This document shows, piece by piece, positions 16,642 to 25,861 of a DNA stretch of 49,088 nucleotides. Position 1 is the first letter of the stretch; every line of letters begins with the position of its first letter. The notes beneath the pieces were generated by a model. The model saw nothing but the letters and a program-made list of their open reading frames with translations, was not told the origin of the DNA and ran no database searches. The stretch covers positions 1 to 49,088 of the forward strand of contig JAGVLE010000033.1 of assembly GCA_020049895.1 (NCBI GenBank). The letters are read 5' to 3'. The stretch comes from Alphaproteobacteria bacterium. GTDB lineage: Bacteria; Pseudomonadota; Alphaproteobacteria; UBA9655. Position numbers and translations under genes: made by a program.

Positions 16642-18150
16642 TCACCGGAAGGGAGGTTCATCGAAACTTCGTAGCTTCCGGGAGTGAATCAAAAGTTCTC
16701 CCTTACTAAACTCTTTAGCCAAAATACGAATTGTTTCCAGCCCAATCTGCAAATGCTGAGCCACTCGTTCTCTATAGAAATTATGAGCCATTCCGCGGAG
16801 TTTTAATTCTCCATGGATGGGCTTGTCTGATACACACAAAAGGGTGCCATAAGGAACGCGCATGCGGAATCCGTTGGCAGCTATAGTGGCTGACTCCATA
16901 TCAAGGGCAATGGCGCGACTTTGACGAAAACGCTCAGTTAGCTCTCGGGAACGTAGCTCCCAATTACGATTGTCTGTTGTAACGACTGTCCCGGTACGTA
17001 CGCGGGTTTTAACCTTTTGTTCTCCTACGCCCGTGATATTGGCCACAGCCTGCTGAAGAGCAAGTTGGACCTCTGCAATAGGAGGAACAGGAACCCAGAG
17101 AGGGAGGTCATTATTTAAAACGTTGTCTTCTCTAAGGTAGGCGTGGGCCAAAACATAATCACCCAACTCTTGACTACGCCTTAATCCTGCACAATGTCCG
17201 ACCATAATCCAACAATGGGGACGTAGCACAGCGAGATGGTCCGTAATTGTTTTCGCATTGCTGGGGCCGCAGCCAATATTGATAAAGGTAATGCCTTCGT
17301 TGTTCTTCTTTTTGAGATGATAGGCAGGCATTTGTGGAGAGCTGGACCCAGGAGTTCCAGAGGGAGTTTCTTCAGAAGAAAAAGGACTGGGAGTTATCAC
17401 ATCTCCCGGCTCGACAAGAGCTGTATATTCTGGGTTCTCTGCAAGACATTGGTGAGCATAGGCAATGAATTCGTCTACATAGCGCTGATAGTTTGTCAAA
17501 AGGATAAAATGCTGGAAATGCTTGGCAGACGTTCCACAATAGTGATGAAGTCGAGCACACGAGAAATCTACCCGCTCTGCTGTAAAAAGGGCAAGGGGGA
17601 GGGGATGGTCTGGCTTGCGTAGATAGGTCCCATTAACAATACTGTCATCCACAACACTTAAGTTGGGAAGGGCGAATTCTATAGAGCTTTGCCACATCTT
17701 TTCAGGATATAGATTGATGGAGTCCCATTCGTCAAGGAAAGGCAAGGGAATAGGCCAATTACTTTCCCCAACTACCACAGGGACCTTATGATGCTCTAAA
17801 AGAAGCTCTATTTGCTTTTTATAATAGGTATGAAAGATATCAGGGCGTGTAAGAGTGGTTCCATACGTCCCAGCCTCTGAAATCGCGCCGAAAGCAGTCT
17901 GATCATCGACGTTTAATGTTTGAGATGTGACCTTAATGCCTAGATAAGGATATGTTGCTTGGCTAAGGGAGGGAATTTTTTCTGGAGGGGTCTTAGATTC
18001 CGCAATTGCCAAAAAAGTATCGCGAATCAGGCTCGTGTTCTTGTCATAAATTTCTGTAAGGTAAGCAACGGCTGCATCTGCGTCCCGAAATTCGCGAGGA
18101 TTTCTAATCCCGTTAAATGTTGCTTCTAAGGTCATTGTTTTTTCTATCAT
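16642..18150 (-). CDS. amn: AMP nucleosidase
   Basis: A 502-residue protein matching AMP nucleosidase along its length: the N-terminal AMP-nucleosidase-specific domain (about 1-190), then the phosphorylase-like catalytic domain with INIGCGPSNAKTITDH near residue 290 and the ALDMESATIAANGFR block near 415. It splits AMP into adenine and ribose 5-phosphate and so controls adenylate levels. A Ser/Pro/Thr-rich insert (about residues 252-275) separates the two domains. Two closely spaced ATGs exist; the first is given but the second at 18135 is possible. Confidence 0.93.
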   Translation of the reverse strand: MIEKTMTLEATFNGIRNPREFRDADAAVAYLTEIYDKNTSLIRDTFLAIAESKTPPEKIPSLSQATYPYLGIKVTSQTLNVDDQTAFGAISEAGTYGTTLTRPDIFHTYYKKQIELLLEHHKVPVVVGESNWPIPLPFLDEWDSINLYPEKMWQSSIEFALPNLSVVDDSIVNGTYLRKPDHPLPLALFTAERVDFSCARLHHYCGTSAKHFQHFILLTNYQRYVDEFIAYAHQCLAENPEYTALVEPGDVITPSPFSSEETPSGTPGSSSPQMPAYHLKKKNNEGITFINIGCGPSNAKTITDHLAVLRPHCWIMVGHCAGLRRSQELGDYVLAHAYLREDNVLNNDLPLWVPVPPIAEVQLALQQAVANITGVGEQKVKTRVRTGTVVTTDNRNWELRSRELTERFRQSRAIALDMESATIAANGFRMRVPYGTLLCVSDKPIHGELKLRGMAHNFYRERVAQHLQIGLETIRILAKEFSKGELLIHSRKLRSFDEPPFR

Positions 18151-18209
18151 GCTTTTAATATATCATGAATTTGAACCTTATTCAAAAATTCATTTAGGGG
18201 ATGAAATTG

Positions 18210-20159
18210 TTAAGCATTTGGATTTGAAGAGGCATACTCAGGGACGAGTGTCTGGAGGAGGGAGAGGAGGCGATGGGTATCTTGAGATTTAGCAATGTGT
18301 TCAAGCTCTTGAAGAGACTGGGACAAGAATTCATAGTTGGAGGTACGGGGGGCGCCTAGGAAAATGGAGGCATTATTGGTGGGCAGAAGGTGTTCGGACG
18401 CATGGAAGAGTTCCTCAAAGAGTTTTTCTCCAGGACGAAGGCCTATATACTTAATTTCAATATCAATATCGGGTTTTAGGCCTGCAAGAGTAATCATTTG
18501 TGTGGCCATATCGAGAATTTTTACGGGCTCCCCCATGTCCAAAACAAAAACTCCGCCCGCTTTAATTTGAGACGTAAGTGCAAACGCCATGGCTTGAAGA
18601 ACAAGCTCTACCGCCTCGTGAGCAGTCATAAAGTAACGGGTCATGTCAGGATGTGTGAGGGTGATCGGTCCTCCCTTTTCAATCTGACGTTTAAACAAAG
18701 GAACCACAGATCCTGAAGATCCTAAAACATTTCCAAAGCGTACACTCACATAGCTCGTGCCATGGGGGATGGTGTGTTCCAAAATATCCAGAGCTTGACA
18801 ATAGCTCTCTGCCAGACGTTTTGTAGCTCCCATGACACTGCTAGGGTTAATGGCTTTATCTGTAGAAATCAGAAGCATAGCTTTCACCCCTGACTCTCGG
18901 CAGGCGTCAGCAACATTGCGTGTTCCGATAACGTTTGTAAGACAGCCCTCTGCGGGGTTTTCTTCTACAAGAGGAACATGTTTGAGGGCCGCAGCATGGA
19001 AGACAAGCTCTGGCTTAAAAGAAGAGATGACATGATGGATTTTCTCTCGGCAGGCCACATCAGCTAAAACCTTTTGGATTGGAAGGGCAGGGTGGTGCTC
19101 GCTTAACGCGGAACTTGCTGTATACAAAAGATATTCACTGTTATCGACGAGGCAGATGTGGGAGGGGTGGAAGTTTGAAATTTGACGAACGAGTTCTCCT
19201 CCAATGGTTCCTCCTGCGCCTGTAACCAGAATACGCTTTCCTTTGATCATGGCATGCATGCTCTCTCGATCGAGTCGGGTTTGGGGTCTGCCGAGCAAAT
19301 CTTCAATGGCAACAGGCCGTACACGCGGCCCTTCTGTAGGATCTGTAATCTCGCTGATGTGAGGGAGGCGAGCGAGACGTAGGTCTAAAGAATTTGCAAG
19401 GGCGACGAGAGATTTAATAACTTTTCCGTTTAAGTGTTGATCGGCAACGATAAGCATATCAACGGGAGTATCTTTTTTTTTGAACCTATCAATGAAGGTA
19501 GGAATTTCTGAGATTGTGCCAATAACAGGGATATGATGAATTTTTTGTCCCTTATGGACATTTTTATAGCCGATAATTCCTAAGAACTCGTACATATTGT
19601 CATTTTGGCGCAAGGTTTCTCGAATAAAGAGTTCTGTTTGGTCGCCTGAGCCTATAATGAGGGCTGTTTTGGGCTTTAAAGGATAAAGAGAGGGTTTTTT
19701 ATTACGGTACTGACAGTACATCCGATACAAAATTCGAGGAGCGCCGAGGAAAGCAGTCAGGACGAACCAGTTGATTAAAGGCGTTGAGCGAGGAAGGGAG
19801 AGATCAAGAGGAAGGAAAAACATTACAGAAACGTACAAAAAAGTAATGTAGGTCACGGATAAGGAAATAGAGACAAGGTCTCCGAGAGAGGCGTATTTCC
19901 ACATTCCTCTATAAACATGTTTGCTTAGAAAAACGAGGGCTCCAAAAACAACATAAAGGCAAGAGTTAAAAGCAAGGGCTTTAAGAGAGATTTGAGAAAA
20001 ATCATCCCCCATGCGGAGGAAAATAGAAACCTGAAGGCTAAGGATCGTTACAAAAATATCGTGTGAAAAACTTAAGAAAACCCTCACTCTTTTTTTAAAA
20101 AAAGGATAAATTTTTCTTCTTAGAACGCTTCTTACTTTTCTCACGTACATTTCTTTCAT
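18210..20159 (-). CDS. Membrane nucleotide-sugar 4,6-dehydratase/epimerase, CapD/WbpM type
   Basis: A 649-residue protein. The N-terminal third has four to five transmembrane helices, followed by a CoA-binding-like Rossmann fold (ALIIGSGDQTE near 166) and then a CapD-type SDR domain with the NAD motif GAGGTIGGE near residue 315. The catalytic region reads STDKA...MGATKRLAESY, the Met-for-Tyr variant seen in UDP-GlcNAc 4,6-dehydratases such as WbpM/FlaA1. It probably makes UDP-4-keto-6-deoxy sugars for surface polysaccharide at the inner membrane. No other glycan genes are adjacent, so its product cannot be named. Confidence 0.9.
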   Translation of the reverse strand: MKEMYVRKVRSVLRRKIYPFFKKRVRVFLSFSHDIFVTILSLQVSIFLRMGDDFSQISLKALAFNSCLYVVFGALVFLSKHVYRGMWKYASLGDLVSISLSVTYITFLYVSVMFFLPLDLSLPRSTPLINWFVLTAFLGAPRILYRMYCQYRNKKPSLYPLKPKTALIIGSGDQTELFIRETLRQNDNMYEFLGIIGYKNVHKGQKIHHIPVIGTISEIPTFIDRFKKKDTPVDMLIVADQHLNGKVIKSLVALANSLDLRLARLPHISEITDPTEGPRVRPVAIEDLLGRPQTRLDRESMHAMIKGKRILVTGAGGTIGGELVRQISNFHPSHICLVDNSEYLLYTASSALSEHHPALPIQKVLADVACREKIHHVISSFKPELVFHAAALKHVPLVEENPAEGCLTNVIGTRNVADACRESGVKAMLLISTDKAINPSSVMGATKRLAESYCQALDILEHTIPHGTSYVSVRFGNVLGSSGSVVPLFKRQIEKGGPITLTHPDMTRYFMTAHEAVELVLQAMAFALTSQIKAGGVFVLDMGEPVKILDMATQMITLAGLKPDIDIEIKYIGLRPGEKLFEELFHASEHLLPTNNASIFLGAPRTSNYEFLSQSLQELEHIAKSQDTHRLLSLLQTLVPEYASSNPNA

Positions 20160-20270
20160 GTAAAAATATCGACAAGTTCATTTACTGAGAAAGTAATCTA
20201 TAAAAATAACCACTCTTTGTCACCTAAAATGCTGTGGCCTCATTTTGTTACCTTGAGAGATCTGTTGTCG

Positions 20271-21992
20271 TTAAGCGTTCACCTCAATAATCCGGTCAGC
20301 CTGCTGCAACGTTGAGCCCCGATGAGCAATGAGGAGGGTCGTGCGATTATGGCGCAGGACAGCAAGAGCTTTTTGAATCTTTTCTTCGCTTTCTGAATCC
20401 AAGGCACTGGTGGCCTCATCCAGCAAAAGAATGAGGGGGTTTTTTAGGATGGCTCGCGCAATGGCAATTCGTTGGCGTTGCCCGCCTGAGAGGGTGGCTC
20501 CTTTTTCTCCCAAAGGAGTATTATACCCTTGAGGAAGTTTATCGATAAATTCATCTGCATACGCTGCCTGAGCTGCAGCCTTCACTTCTTCTAAGGTCGC
20601 GTCTAGCTTTCCAAAGCGAATGTTGTCCAGAACAGTGGCTGTAAACAAGAAAGGATCTTGAGGAACAAAACCAATAACGTTTCGTAATGCATGAACATCC
20701 AGCTCTTCAAGTGGGGTCCCATCAAGGAAAATTTGCCCCTGCAAGGGGTCATAAAAGCGCATTAAAAGGTTAAATATGGTCGTTTTCCCGACGCCTGAGG
20801 GGCCGGAAAGAGCCACGACCTCTCCAAGTGAGGCCTCAAAATTAAGTCCCTCTAACACCCTGTGATCAGGTCGGGAGGGGTATGCAAAATGAACATCCAA
20901 AAATTGGATGTGACCTTTGAGAGGGCTGGGAAGGGCTATAGGGGGGGTAGGCATTTTAAGAAACGATGGAAGGCTAAGAAGCTCAAAAATGCGTTCTGTT
21001 CCGCCGGCGGCTCTTAGGATATCTCCGTGAATTTCGCTTAAGGACCCCGCCGCTCCGGCAACCGTGACTGCATAAAAGAGAAAGGCTGAAAGCTGTCCTG
21101 CTGTCATGTCTCCCCGTATGACTCCGTGGCCGCCATACCACAGCACAAAGCTAATGGCCCCAAAGACGAGGATCATAACAAGAGCCGTAAGGCGCGCCCG
21201 GGCTTCTATACGATGAAGAGAGGCGTCATATGTTGCTTGCACTTCCTTGGCAAAGAGGTGAGTCATGTAGGGTTCCCGACAAAAGGCAAAAACAGTGCGA
21301 ATAGCAGCAAAGGTTTCTTCTAGATAGGCGGATAAATCCGCTGTTTTTTCTTGCGTTTTACGTGAATATTGCTGAACTTTTCGACCATAGAAAAGAAGAG
21401 GGATGAGAATAAGGGGCGTTATCCCCATGCTTAATCCCGTCAAAAGAGGGCTCGTCATCAAAAGCATGATAAGGCCTCCCATAATAATAAGGACATTTCG
21501 GAGCCCTACGGGCAGGGAAGTGCTCAGAACAATCTGAAGAAGCGTTGTATCTGTTGTAAGGCGGGACTGGATTTCTCCCACACGTGTGGATTCAAAAAAA
21601 GAAATATTTTGTTTTAAAAGGCAAGAAAAGATCTCCTGCCGCAAGTCAGCAATGACTTGCTCGCTAAGTTGGGAAACCCAATAGAGTCGACCATAACTTG
21701 CGAGAGCCATCGTCATGATGATAGCACCAAAGATCCCAAGGGATTCCAAGAGGCCGAGAGAGCTATGATCTGAAAAGCCATAGTCCACAAACACGCGTAG
21801 GGCTCCTCCTACTCCCAAAACAGTCAGAGATGCGACGAGAATACTTGTAAGCGCTAAAAAGAGAGGCTTAGGGTGTTTCCGCAGGAAGGGGAGAATTTTA
21901 TATAAAGGAGTGCTTGTGCTGCTGATACAACGATCTTCCTTAATTTGATTATCCAAGGGACTCGGTTCACGCAGCATAGATTTTTTGCTCAT
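20271..21992 (-). CDS. MsbA-like ABC exporter (fused TMD-NBD)
   Basis: A 573-residue half-transporter. A six-helix type IV ABC membrane domain occupies residues 30-340. The nucleotide-binding domain has Walker A GPSGVGKTT near 400, signature LSGGQRQR near 500, Walker B LLLDEATSALD and H-loop AHR. This architecture fits MsbA-type lipid A exporters or multidrug exporters; homodimerisation is expected. Lipid A flipping is plausible given kdsB in the window but not provable. Its start lies inside the end of cyaY (26-base overlap), so the two are coupled. Confidence 0.88.
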   Translation of the reverse strand: MSKKSMLREPSPLDNQIKEDRCISSTSTPLYKILPFLRKHPKPLFLALTSILVASLTVLGVGGALRVFVDYGFSDHSSLGLLESLGIFGAIIMTMALASYGRLYWVSQLSEQVIADLRQEIFSCLLKQNISFFESTRVGEIQSRLTTDTTLLQIVLSTSLPVGLRNVLIIMGGLIMLLMTSPLLTGLSMGITPLILIPLLFYGRKVQQYSRKTQEKTADLSAYLEETFAAIRTVFAFCREPYMTHLFAKEVQATYDASLHRIEARARLTALVMILVFGAISFVLWYGGHGVIRGDMTAGQLSAFLFYAVTVAGAAGSLSEIHGDILRAAGGTERIFELLSLPSFLKMPTPPIALPSPLKGHIQFLDVHFAYPSRPDHRVLEGLNFEASLGEVVALSGPSGVGKTTIFNLLMRFYDPLQGQIFLDGTPLEELDVHALRNVIGFVPQDPFLFTATVLDNIRFGKLDATLEEVKAAAQAAYADEFIDKLPQGYNTPLGEKGATLSGGQRQRIAIARAILKNPLILLLDEATSALDSESEEKIQKALAVLRHNRTTLLIAHRGSTLQQADRIIEVNA

Positions 21993-22260
21993 CTCTCAAA
22001 AGATCGCTTAAAAGCTTTTCTGTACGTGTACAACGCCAGGCATCCTCTTGGTAGGCAAAATGATGAGCGCCTGTAAAAGGAGAGGAGAGCCAGACTTGTT
22101 GAGTAACGCCGTGCTTATTGATAACATATTGCTTATCTCCAGGAAGGAGAACGATAAGCACATCTTCTAGTAAGTCCACATCGGCATTGGGCCAAGAAGA
22201 CTCAAAGAAATCAGCCAATTGATTGAGGGCAATAGAAGAAGTTTTATGAAAATCAGTCAT
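21967..22260 (-). CDS. cyaY: Frataxin-like protein CyaY
   Basis: A 97-residue protein with an acidic first helix and the conserved frataxin strand segment KQYVINKHGVTQQVWLSSP (about residues 48-66), followed by HFAY and W...TR. CyaY binds iron and modulates the IscS cysteine desulfurase during iron-sulfur cluster assembly. No ISC genes are in this window. It overlaps the downstream ABC exporter by 26 bases. No clear ribosome site precedes the ATG. Confidence 0.92.
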   Translation of the reverse strand: MTDFHKTSSIALNQLADFFESSWPNADVDLLEDVLIVLLPGDKQYVINKHGVTQQVWLSSPFTGAHHFAYQEDAWRCTRTEKLLSDLLRDEQKIYAA

Positions 22261-22271
22261 GGGTGAGAAAT

Positions 22272-22300
22272 ATCCTAGCCAAACCCATATAAGAGCGCAA
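22272..22300 (-). promoter_or_regulatory. Possible promoter for cyaY-ABC exporter
   Basis: Minus-strand boxes TTGCGC (22300-22295) and TAGGAT (22277-22272) with a 17-base spacer place transcription about 10 bases before the cyaY ATG. That would give a nearly leaderless mRNA, agreeing with the lack of a ribosome site; the boxes themselves are only moderate. Confidence 0.35.
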
Positions 22301-22536
22301 CGGTTATCTTTAGCCTATTTAATCTTCTGGTCTTTTAGTCTAAGCTGTATAGCGAGAGAGTGTAAAAGCGTGAGGCTATCTCCTCCACTATAAAAATTGA
22401 GTAAAATTTTTTTTAGAAAACAGAAAAGCCTTAGATAATTGGAGAAAAAGCGAAAATAATCTTGACAGATGCTGCCTCAGCAGATAGTGAAAGATCATAT
22501 TATCGATACAATAAACTTTTAATAAGAGATCTCTCT

Positions 22537-23043
22537 ATGTTTGCAGTTATAAAAACAGGCGGAAAGCAATATAAAGTGGCCGCTAACGATATCATTAAGA
22601 TTGAAAAACTTCAGGGTGACCTTGGAGAGGTAATTGAATTTACCGATGTCCTTATTATGGGTAAGGATGGGGATGTAAAGTTAGGCTCGCCCTTGCTTGC
22701 AAATACGAAGGTTCAAGCAACTATCTTAGATCAAATTCGAGATGATAAGGTCATTATTTTCAAGAAAAATAGACGTCATAATTATCGTCGCAAGAATGGG
22801 CATCGCCAATTTCTCACGGTTGTGCAGATAACGGATCTTCTTCCTGAGGGAGCAAAACCTTCTGCAAAGCCTGCACCTGCAAAGGTAGCAAAGAAGGAAG
22901 AAGTTATAACAGCGCAAACGTCAACGGCCAAGGAAGCAACTCCTCAAAAAGCTGTGAAGAAAGAAGCTACTTCTAAAGAGCCTGCCAAAAAAGCAGCTCC
23001 AAAAATTGCTAAGGAAGCGCCCACAAAGGCACCAAAAAAATAA
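22537..23043 (+). CDS. rplU: 50S ribosomal protein bL21 with Lys/Ala-rich C-terminal extension
   Basis: A 168-residue protein when started at the ATG at 22537 (MFAVIKTGGKQYKV, the normal bL21 start). An in-frame upstream TTG at 22462 is actually part of a TTGACA -35-like box and is not favoured. The bL21 core ends at about residue 108. A tail of about 60 residues follows, built of Ala, Lys, Pro, Thr and Glu (AKPAPAKVAKKEE-like). Such tails occur in some alphaproteobacterial bL21 proteins and resemble histone-H1-like sequences. It forms an operon with rpmA 12 bases downstream. Confidence 0.95.
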   Translation: MFAVIKTGGKQYKVAANDIIKIEKLQGDLGEVIEFTDVLIMGKDGDVKLGSPLLANTKVQATILDQIRDDKVIIFKKNRRHNYRRKNGHRQFLTVVQITDLLPEGAKPSAKPAPAKVAKKEEVITAQTSTAKEATPQKAVKKEATSKEPAKKAAPKIAKEAPTKAPKK

Positions 23044-23055
23044 GGAGATTAAGTC

Positions 23056-23313
23056 ATGGCATCAAAAAAGGCCGGCGGTAGTTCGCGTAATGGTCGTGAT
23101 TCAGAAGGTCGTCGTTTAGGTGTAAAGAAGTTCGGAGGAGAGGCCGTTGTTGCTGGCAATATTATTATTCGTCAGCGAGGGACAAAATACCATCCAGGTA
23201 AACTCGTTGGAATGGGTCGTGATCATACTCTCTTTGCCCTTGTGGATGGCCACGTTAAGTTCTCCCACAGAGCGTTGGGAAGAACATTTGTTTCTGTAGA
23301 ATCTGCAGAGTAA
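23056..23313 (+). CDS. rpmA: 50S ribosomal protein bL27
   Basis: An 85-residue protein of normal length. It starts [18 protein letters not shown], the flexible N-terminal arm that reaches the peptidyl-transferase centre, and has no cleavable Firmicutes-type leader. The core contains [10 protein letters not shown] and the VDGHVKF segment. It is preceded by an AAGGAG ribosome site and forms the usual rplU-rpmA pair, with obgE following after 177 bases. Confidence 0.97.
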   Translation: MASKKAGGSSRNGRDSEGRRLGVKKFGGEAVVAGNIIIRQRGTKYHPGKLVGMGRDHTLFALVDGHVKFSHRALGRTFVSVESAE

Positions 23314-23490
23314 CTCATTAATCCCTTTATTCTCTCAGTGAGAGCCCCTTTTCCCGTTAGAGGGTACTCATTAGGAATAGGAATGTTTCGCCGTCACCCT
23401 CTTTCTAATAACTGAAGACCAAGTACTCATAATTGGCTTCGCCCTGCTTTTTTGCGGGAATTGCAATGACGTACGAAAGAGTAAAAATCA

Positions 23491-24480
23491 ATGAAGTTTC
23501 TTGATGAAGCCAAAATATTTCTCAAAAGCGGAGATGGAGGCGCGGGCTGCGTTAGTTTTCGTCGAGAGAAATTCATTGAATATGGTGGCCCTGATGGAGG
23601 AAATGGCGGCCATGGAGGCGCCATTGTTTTTGAAGCCATCTCCAACCTTAATACTCTCATTGATTTTAGGTACCAACAGCACTTTAAGGCTGATAAGGGC
23701 CATCACGGCATGGGTGCACGCCGCACAGGAGCAGCTGGAAAGGATTTAATTATTCGTGTTCCTGTTGGCACACAAGTCCTTGCGGAAGATAAAGAAACGC
23801 TGCTTGCTGATTTTATAGAAACAGGCCAACATCTTGTTTTTTTAAAAGGAGGAGATGGCGGATTTGGAAATGAGCATTTTAAAACAGGGGCAAATCGCTC
23901 ACCCCGCAGGTCAATTCCAGGGTGGCCAGGGCAAGAGATGTGGGTTTGGCTACGACTCAAATTGATTGCAGATATGGCCCTTGTAGGGTTGCCGAATGCA
24001 GGAAAATCAACGTTTCTTTCCGTTATTTCTCATGCTAAGCCAAAAATTGCAGATTATCCTTTTACAACCTTAACTCCAAACTTAGGCGTTGTTTATGCGC
24101 ATGATAAGGAATTTGTGGTAGCTGACGTCCCCGGGCTTATTGAAGGGGCCCATTCGGGAGTCGGTCTTGGAACACGATTTTTAGGGCATGTAGAGAGGTG
24201 TAAGGCTATCCTTCACCTTATTGATGGAACCCAAGAAGATGTTATTACGGCCTATAAAACAATTCGCCAAGAGCTTAAACTTTATGGGCAAGGCCTTGCG
24301 GAAAAGACTGAGCTTATTGTTATAACAAAAGCCGATGCATTGACAAAAGAAGAGATAAAGATAAATCAAGCGTCTTTGAAGAAAGCAAGCCGTCAAAAGA
24401 TTTTTGTGATTTCTTCTCTCAGCAAACAAGGCGTTCCTGAGCTTTTGAATGAGATCTCAATGCTTCTCTATCCTATCTAA
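23491..24480 (+). CDS. obgE: GTPase Obg/CgtA
   Basis: A 329-residue protein. The glycine-rich Obg fold spans residues 1-157 ([21 protein letters not shown]). The G domain follows with G1 GLPNAGKST at 166-174, switch [10 protein letters not shown]3 DVPGLIEGA at 212-220 and G4 TKAD. Obg acts in late 50S assembly and stress signalling. It lacks the variable OCT C-terminal domain. The rplU-rpmA-obgE order is widely conserved. Its last eight bases overlap the 3' end of the convergent MarR-family gene. Confidence 0.97.
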   Translation: MKFLDEAKIFLKSGDGGAGCVSFRREKFIEYGGPDGGNGGHGGAIVFEAISNLNTLIDFRYQQHFKADKGHHGMGARRTGAAGKDLIIRVPVGTQVLAEDKETLLADFIETGQHLVFLKGGDGGFGNEHFKTGANRSPRRSIPGWPGQEMWVWLRLKLIADMALVGLPNAGKSTFLSVISHAKPKIADYPFTTLTPNLGVVYAHDKEFVVADVPGLIEGAHSGVGLGTRFLGHVERCKAILHLIDGTQEDVITAYKTIRQELKLYGQGLAEKTELIVITKADALTKEEIKINQASLKKASRQKIFVISSLSKQGVPELLNEISMLLYPI

Positions 24481-24931
24481 TACCGCCATGGTTTAAGATG
24501 AAGTTCCAATAAGATTCAAGATTTCGAAGGGTTTTGATCGTTTCAGTAAGATTTTCAGTCGTTAATTTATTATGTTTAAGATTGTCGGCGTGTTGGCCAA
24601 ATAATTTATTTATTTTTTCGTAGAGTTTCAATCCCTTCTCAGAAAGCTTTATTTTGCTTGCTCGTCTATCGTGGGCGGCTTGCTCTTGAATAAAATAACC
24701 ATGCTGGACAAGCTTTTTGAGATTATAGGAGACATTTGATCCCAAATAATAGCCACGATTGGCAATTTCTCCAACCGTCATCTCGTTTTTTCCTACATTA
24801 TAGAGAATAAAACATTGAACATTATTAATGTCAAAAATACGCAATCGATCAAGTTCTGCCTTAATAACATCCAAAAAAAGGTGATGCAGGCGCTCGATTA
24901 GCGTTATTGTTTCAAAATAAACGATTTTCAT
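24473..24931 (-). CDS. MarR-family winged-helix regulator (LdtR-like)
   Basis: A 152-residue regulator with the winged helix in the middle: [25 protein letters not shown] (helix-turn-helix, about residues 51-75) and a [13 protein letters not shown] wing near 88-100. The [14 protein letters not shown] block is characteristic of an alphaproteobacterial MarR subgroup that I associate with LdtR of Liberibacter; that assignment is from memory. Its N-terminus faces rph, and an inverted repeat at 24980-25002 in between is a candidate operator. The 3' end overlaps obgE by eight bases. Confidence 0.8.
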   Translation of the reverse strand: MKIVYFETITLIERLHHLFLDVIKAELDRLRIFDINNVQCFILYNVGKNEMTVGEIANRGYYLGSNVSYNLKKLVQHGYFIQEQAAHDRRASKIKLSEKGLKLYEKINKLFGQHADNLKHNKLTTENLTETIKTLRNLESYWNFILNHGGIR

Positions 24932-24979
24932 ACGTTTTGTCTCTCTTTCTTGGCATTTCTTACCTTTATAGCAAAAATA

Positions 24980-25002
24980 CCTTAAATTTTATTTAATTTA
25001 GG
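24980..25002. promoter_or_regulatory. Candidate MarR operator between the regulator and rph
   Basis: CCTTAAATT at 24980-24988 and AATTTAGG at 24995-25002 form an inverted repeat with one extra T in the left arm. It sits in the 154-base gap between two divergent starts, where MarR proteins usually bind to repress themselves. It is AT-rich, so a chance match is possible. Confidence 0.35.
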
Positions 25003-25019
25003 GATTAAGTTGAACAAGA

Positions 25020-25048
25020 TTGACGCTTTTTCTAGCCTAGTCTATGAC
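25020..25048 (+). promoter_or_regulatory. Predicted promoter for rph
   Basis: TTGACG at 25020-25025, a 17-base spacer and TATGAC at 25043-25048. This puts the mRNA start near 25055 and so favours the ATG at 25086 over an upstream in-frame start at 25044. Confidence 0.45.
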
Positions 25049-25085
25049 TACAAATGACTTAGTTATATCTTACCGGAGATTTTTT

Positions 25086-25805
25086 ATGAGAGCTTCAGGC
25101 CGCCTTCCTGATCAATTACGTCCTCTTTCCTTTGATTTAGGATTTACAAAGCATGCAGAAGGGGCCTGCCTGGTAAAGTTTGGAGATACTCACGTATTGT
25201 GTACAGCTTCTGTTGAGGAAAAAGTTCCCCCCTTTTTGAGAAACAAAGGGATGGGCTGGATTACAGCTGAATATGGGATGTTGCCACGATCAACCCATAG
25301 TCGTATAGATCGCGAAGCTTCTCGCGGCAAGCAAACAGGGAGAACACAGGAAATCCAACGACTTATTGGACGTTCTCTTCGAGCTGTTGTCGATTTAAAT
25401 GCGCTAGGGGAACGTCAAATTACGATTGATTGTGATGTTCTTCAAGCGGATGGGGGAACCCGGACAGCAGCTATTTCTGGAGCCTATGTCGCTCTTCACC
25501 ATGCTTTACAGAAGCTTGTAAGGGAAAAAAGGCTTTCACGGTTACCATTGGTGCATCACGTGGCGGCTGTGTCTTGTGGTCTGGTCGAGGGCATTCCCCT
25601 TCTGGACCTGGATTATATAGAAGATAGTTCTGCACAGGCAGATAGCAATTTTGTTCTTACAGATCAAGGGAAAATCATTGAAATTCAGATGACGGCTGAA
25701 AAAGAACCCTTTGATCATAAAGTATTTCGTGAACTTGTGGCACTTGCAGAAAAAGGAATCAAAGAGATTATTTCCCTTCAAAAACAAGTTTTGGGAATAG
25801 GGTAG
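25086..25805 (+). CDS. rph: Ribonuclease PH
   Basis: A 239-residue exoribonuclease, normal length. The ATG at 25086 is chosen: it is preceded by GGAG at seven bases, and the family begins here ([16 protein letters not shown]). Conserved blocks include the phosphate-binding and RNA-contact [24 protein letters not shown] segment and the catalytic [16 protein letters not shown] region. RNase PH trims tRNA 3' ends phosphorolytically. In many alphaproteobacteria rph is next to hrcA; here the divergent neighbour is a MarR regulator instead. Confidence 0.96.
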   Translation: MRASGRLPDQLRPLSFDLGFTKHAEGACLVKFGDTHVLCTASVEEKVPPFLRNKGMGWITAEYGMLPRSTHSRIDREASRGKQTGRTQEIQRLIGRSLRAVVDLNALGERQITIDCDVLQADGGTRTAAISGAYVALHHALQKLVREKRLSRLPLVHHVAAVSCGLVEGIPLLDLDYIEDSSAQADSNFVLTDQGKIIEIQMTAEKEPFDHKVFRELVALAEKGIKEIISLQKQVLGIG

Positions 25806-25861
25806 GGTGTAAAAAGCCTTAAAACAGTTCTTTTTTGCTCAACAAGCGAGATCTTAAAAAG

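Noticed and set aside
22462-22536. Upstream TTG start extending bL21 by 25 residues
   Set aside because: The added residues do not belong to the family, and the TTG is part of a TTGACA promoter-like box; the family start is the ATG at 22537.
23332-23344. CTCTC/GAGAG hairpin after rpmA followed by CCCCTTTT
   Set aside because: Five base pairs and a short, C-interrupted tail; not convincing as an intrinsic terminator.
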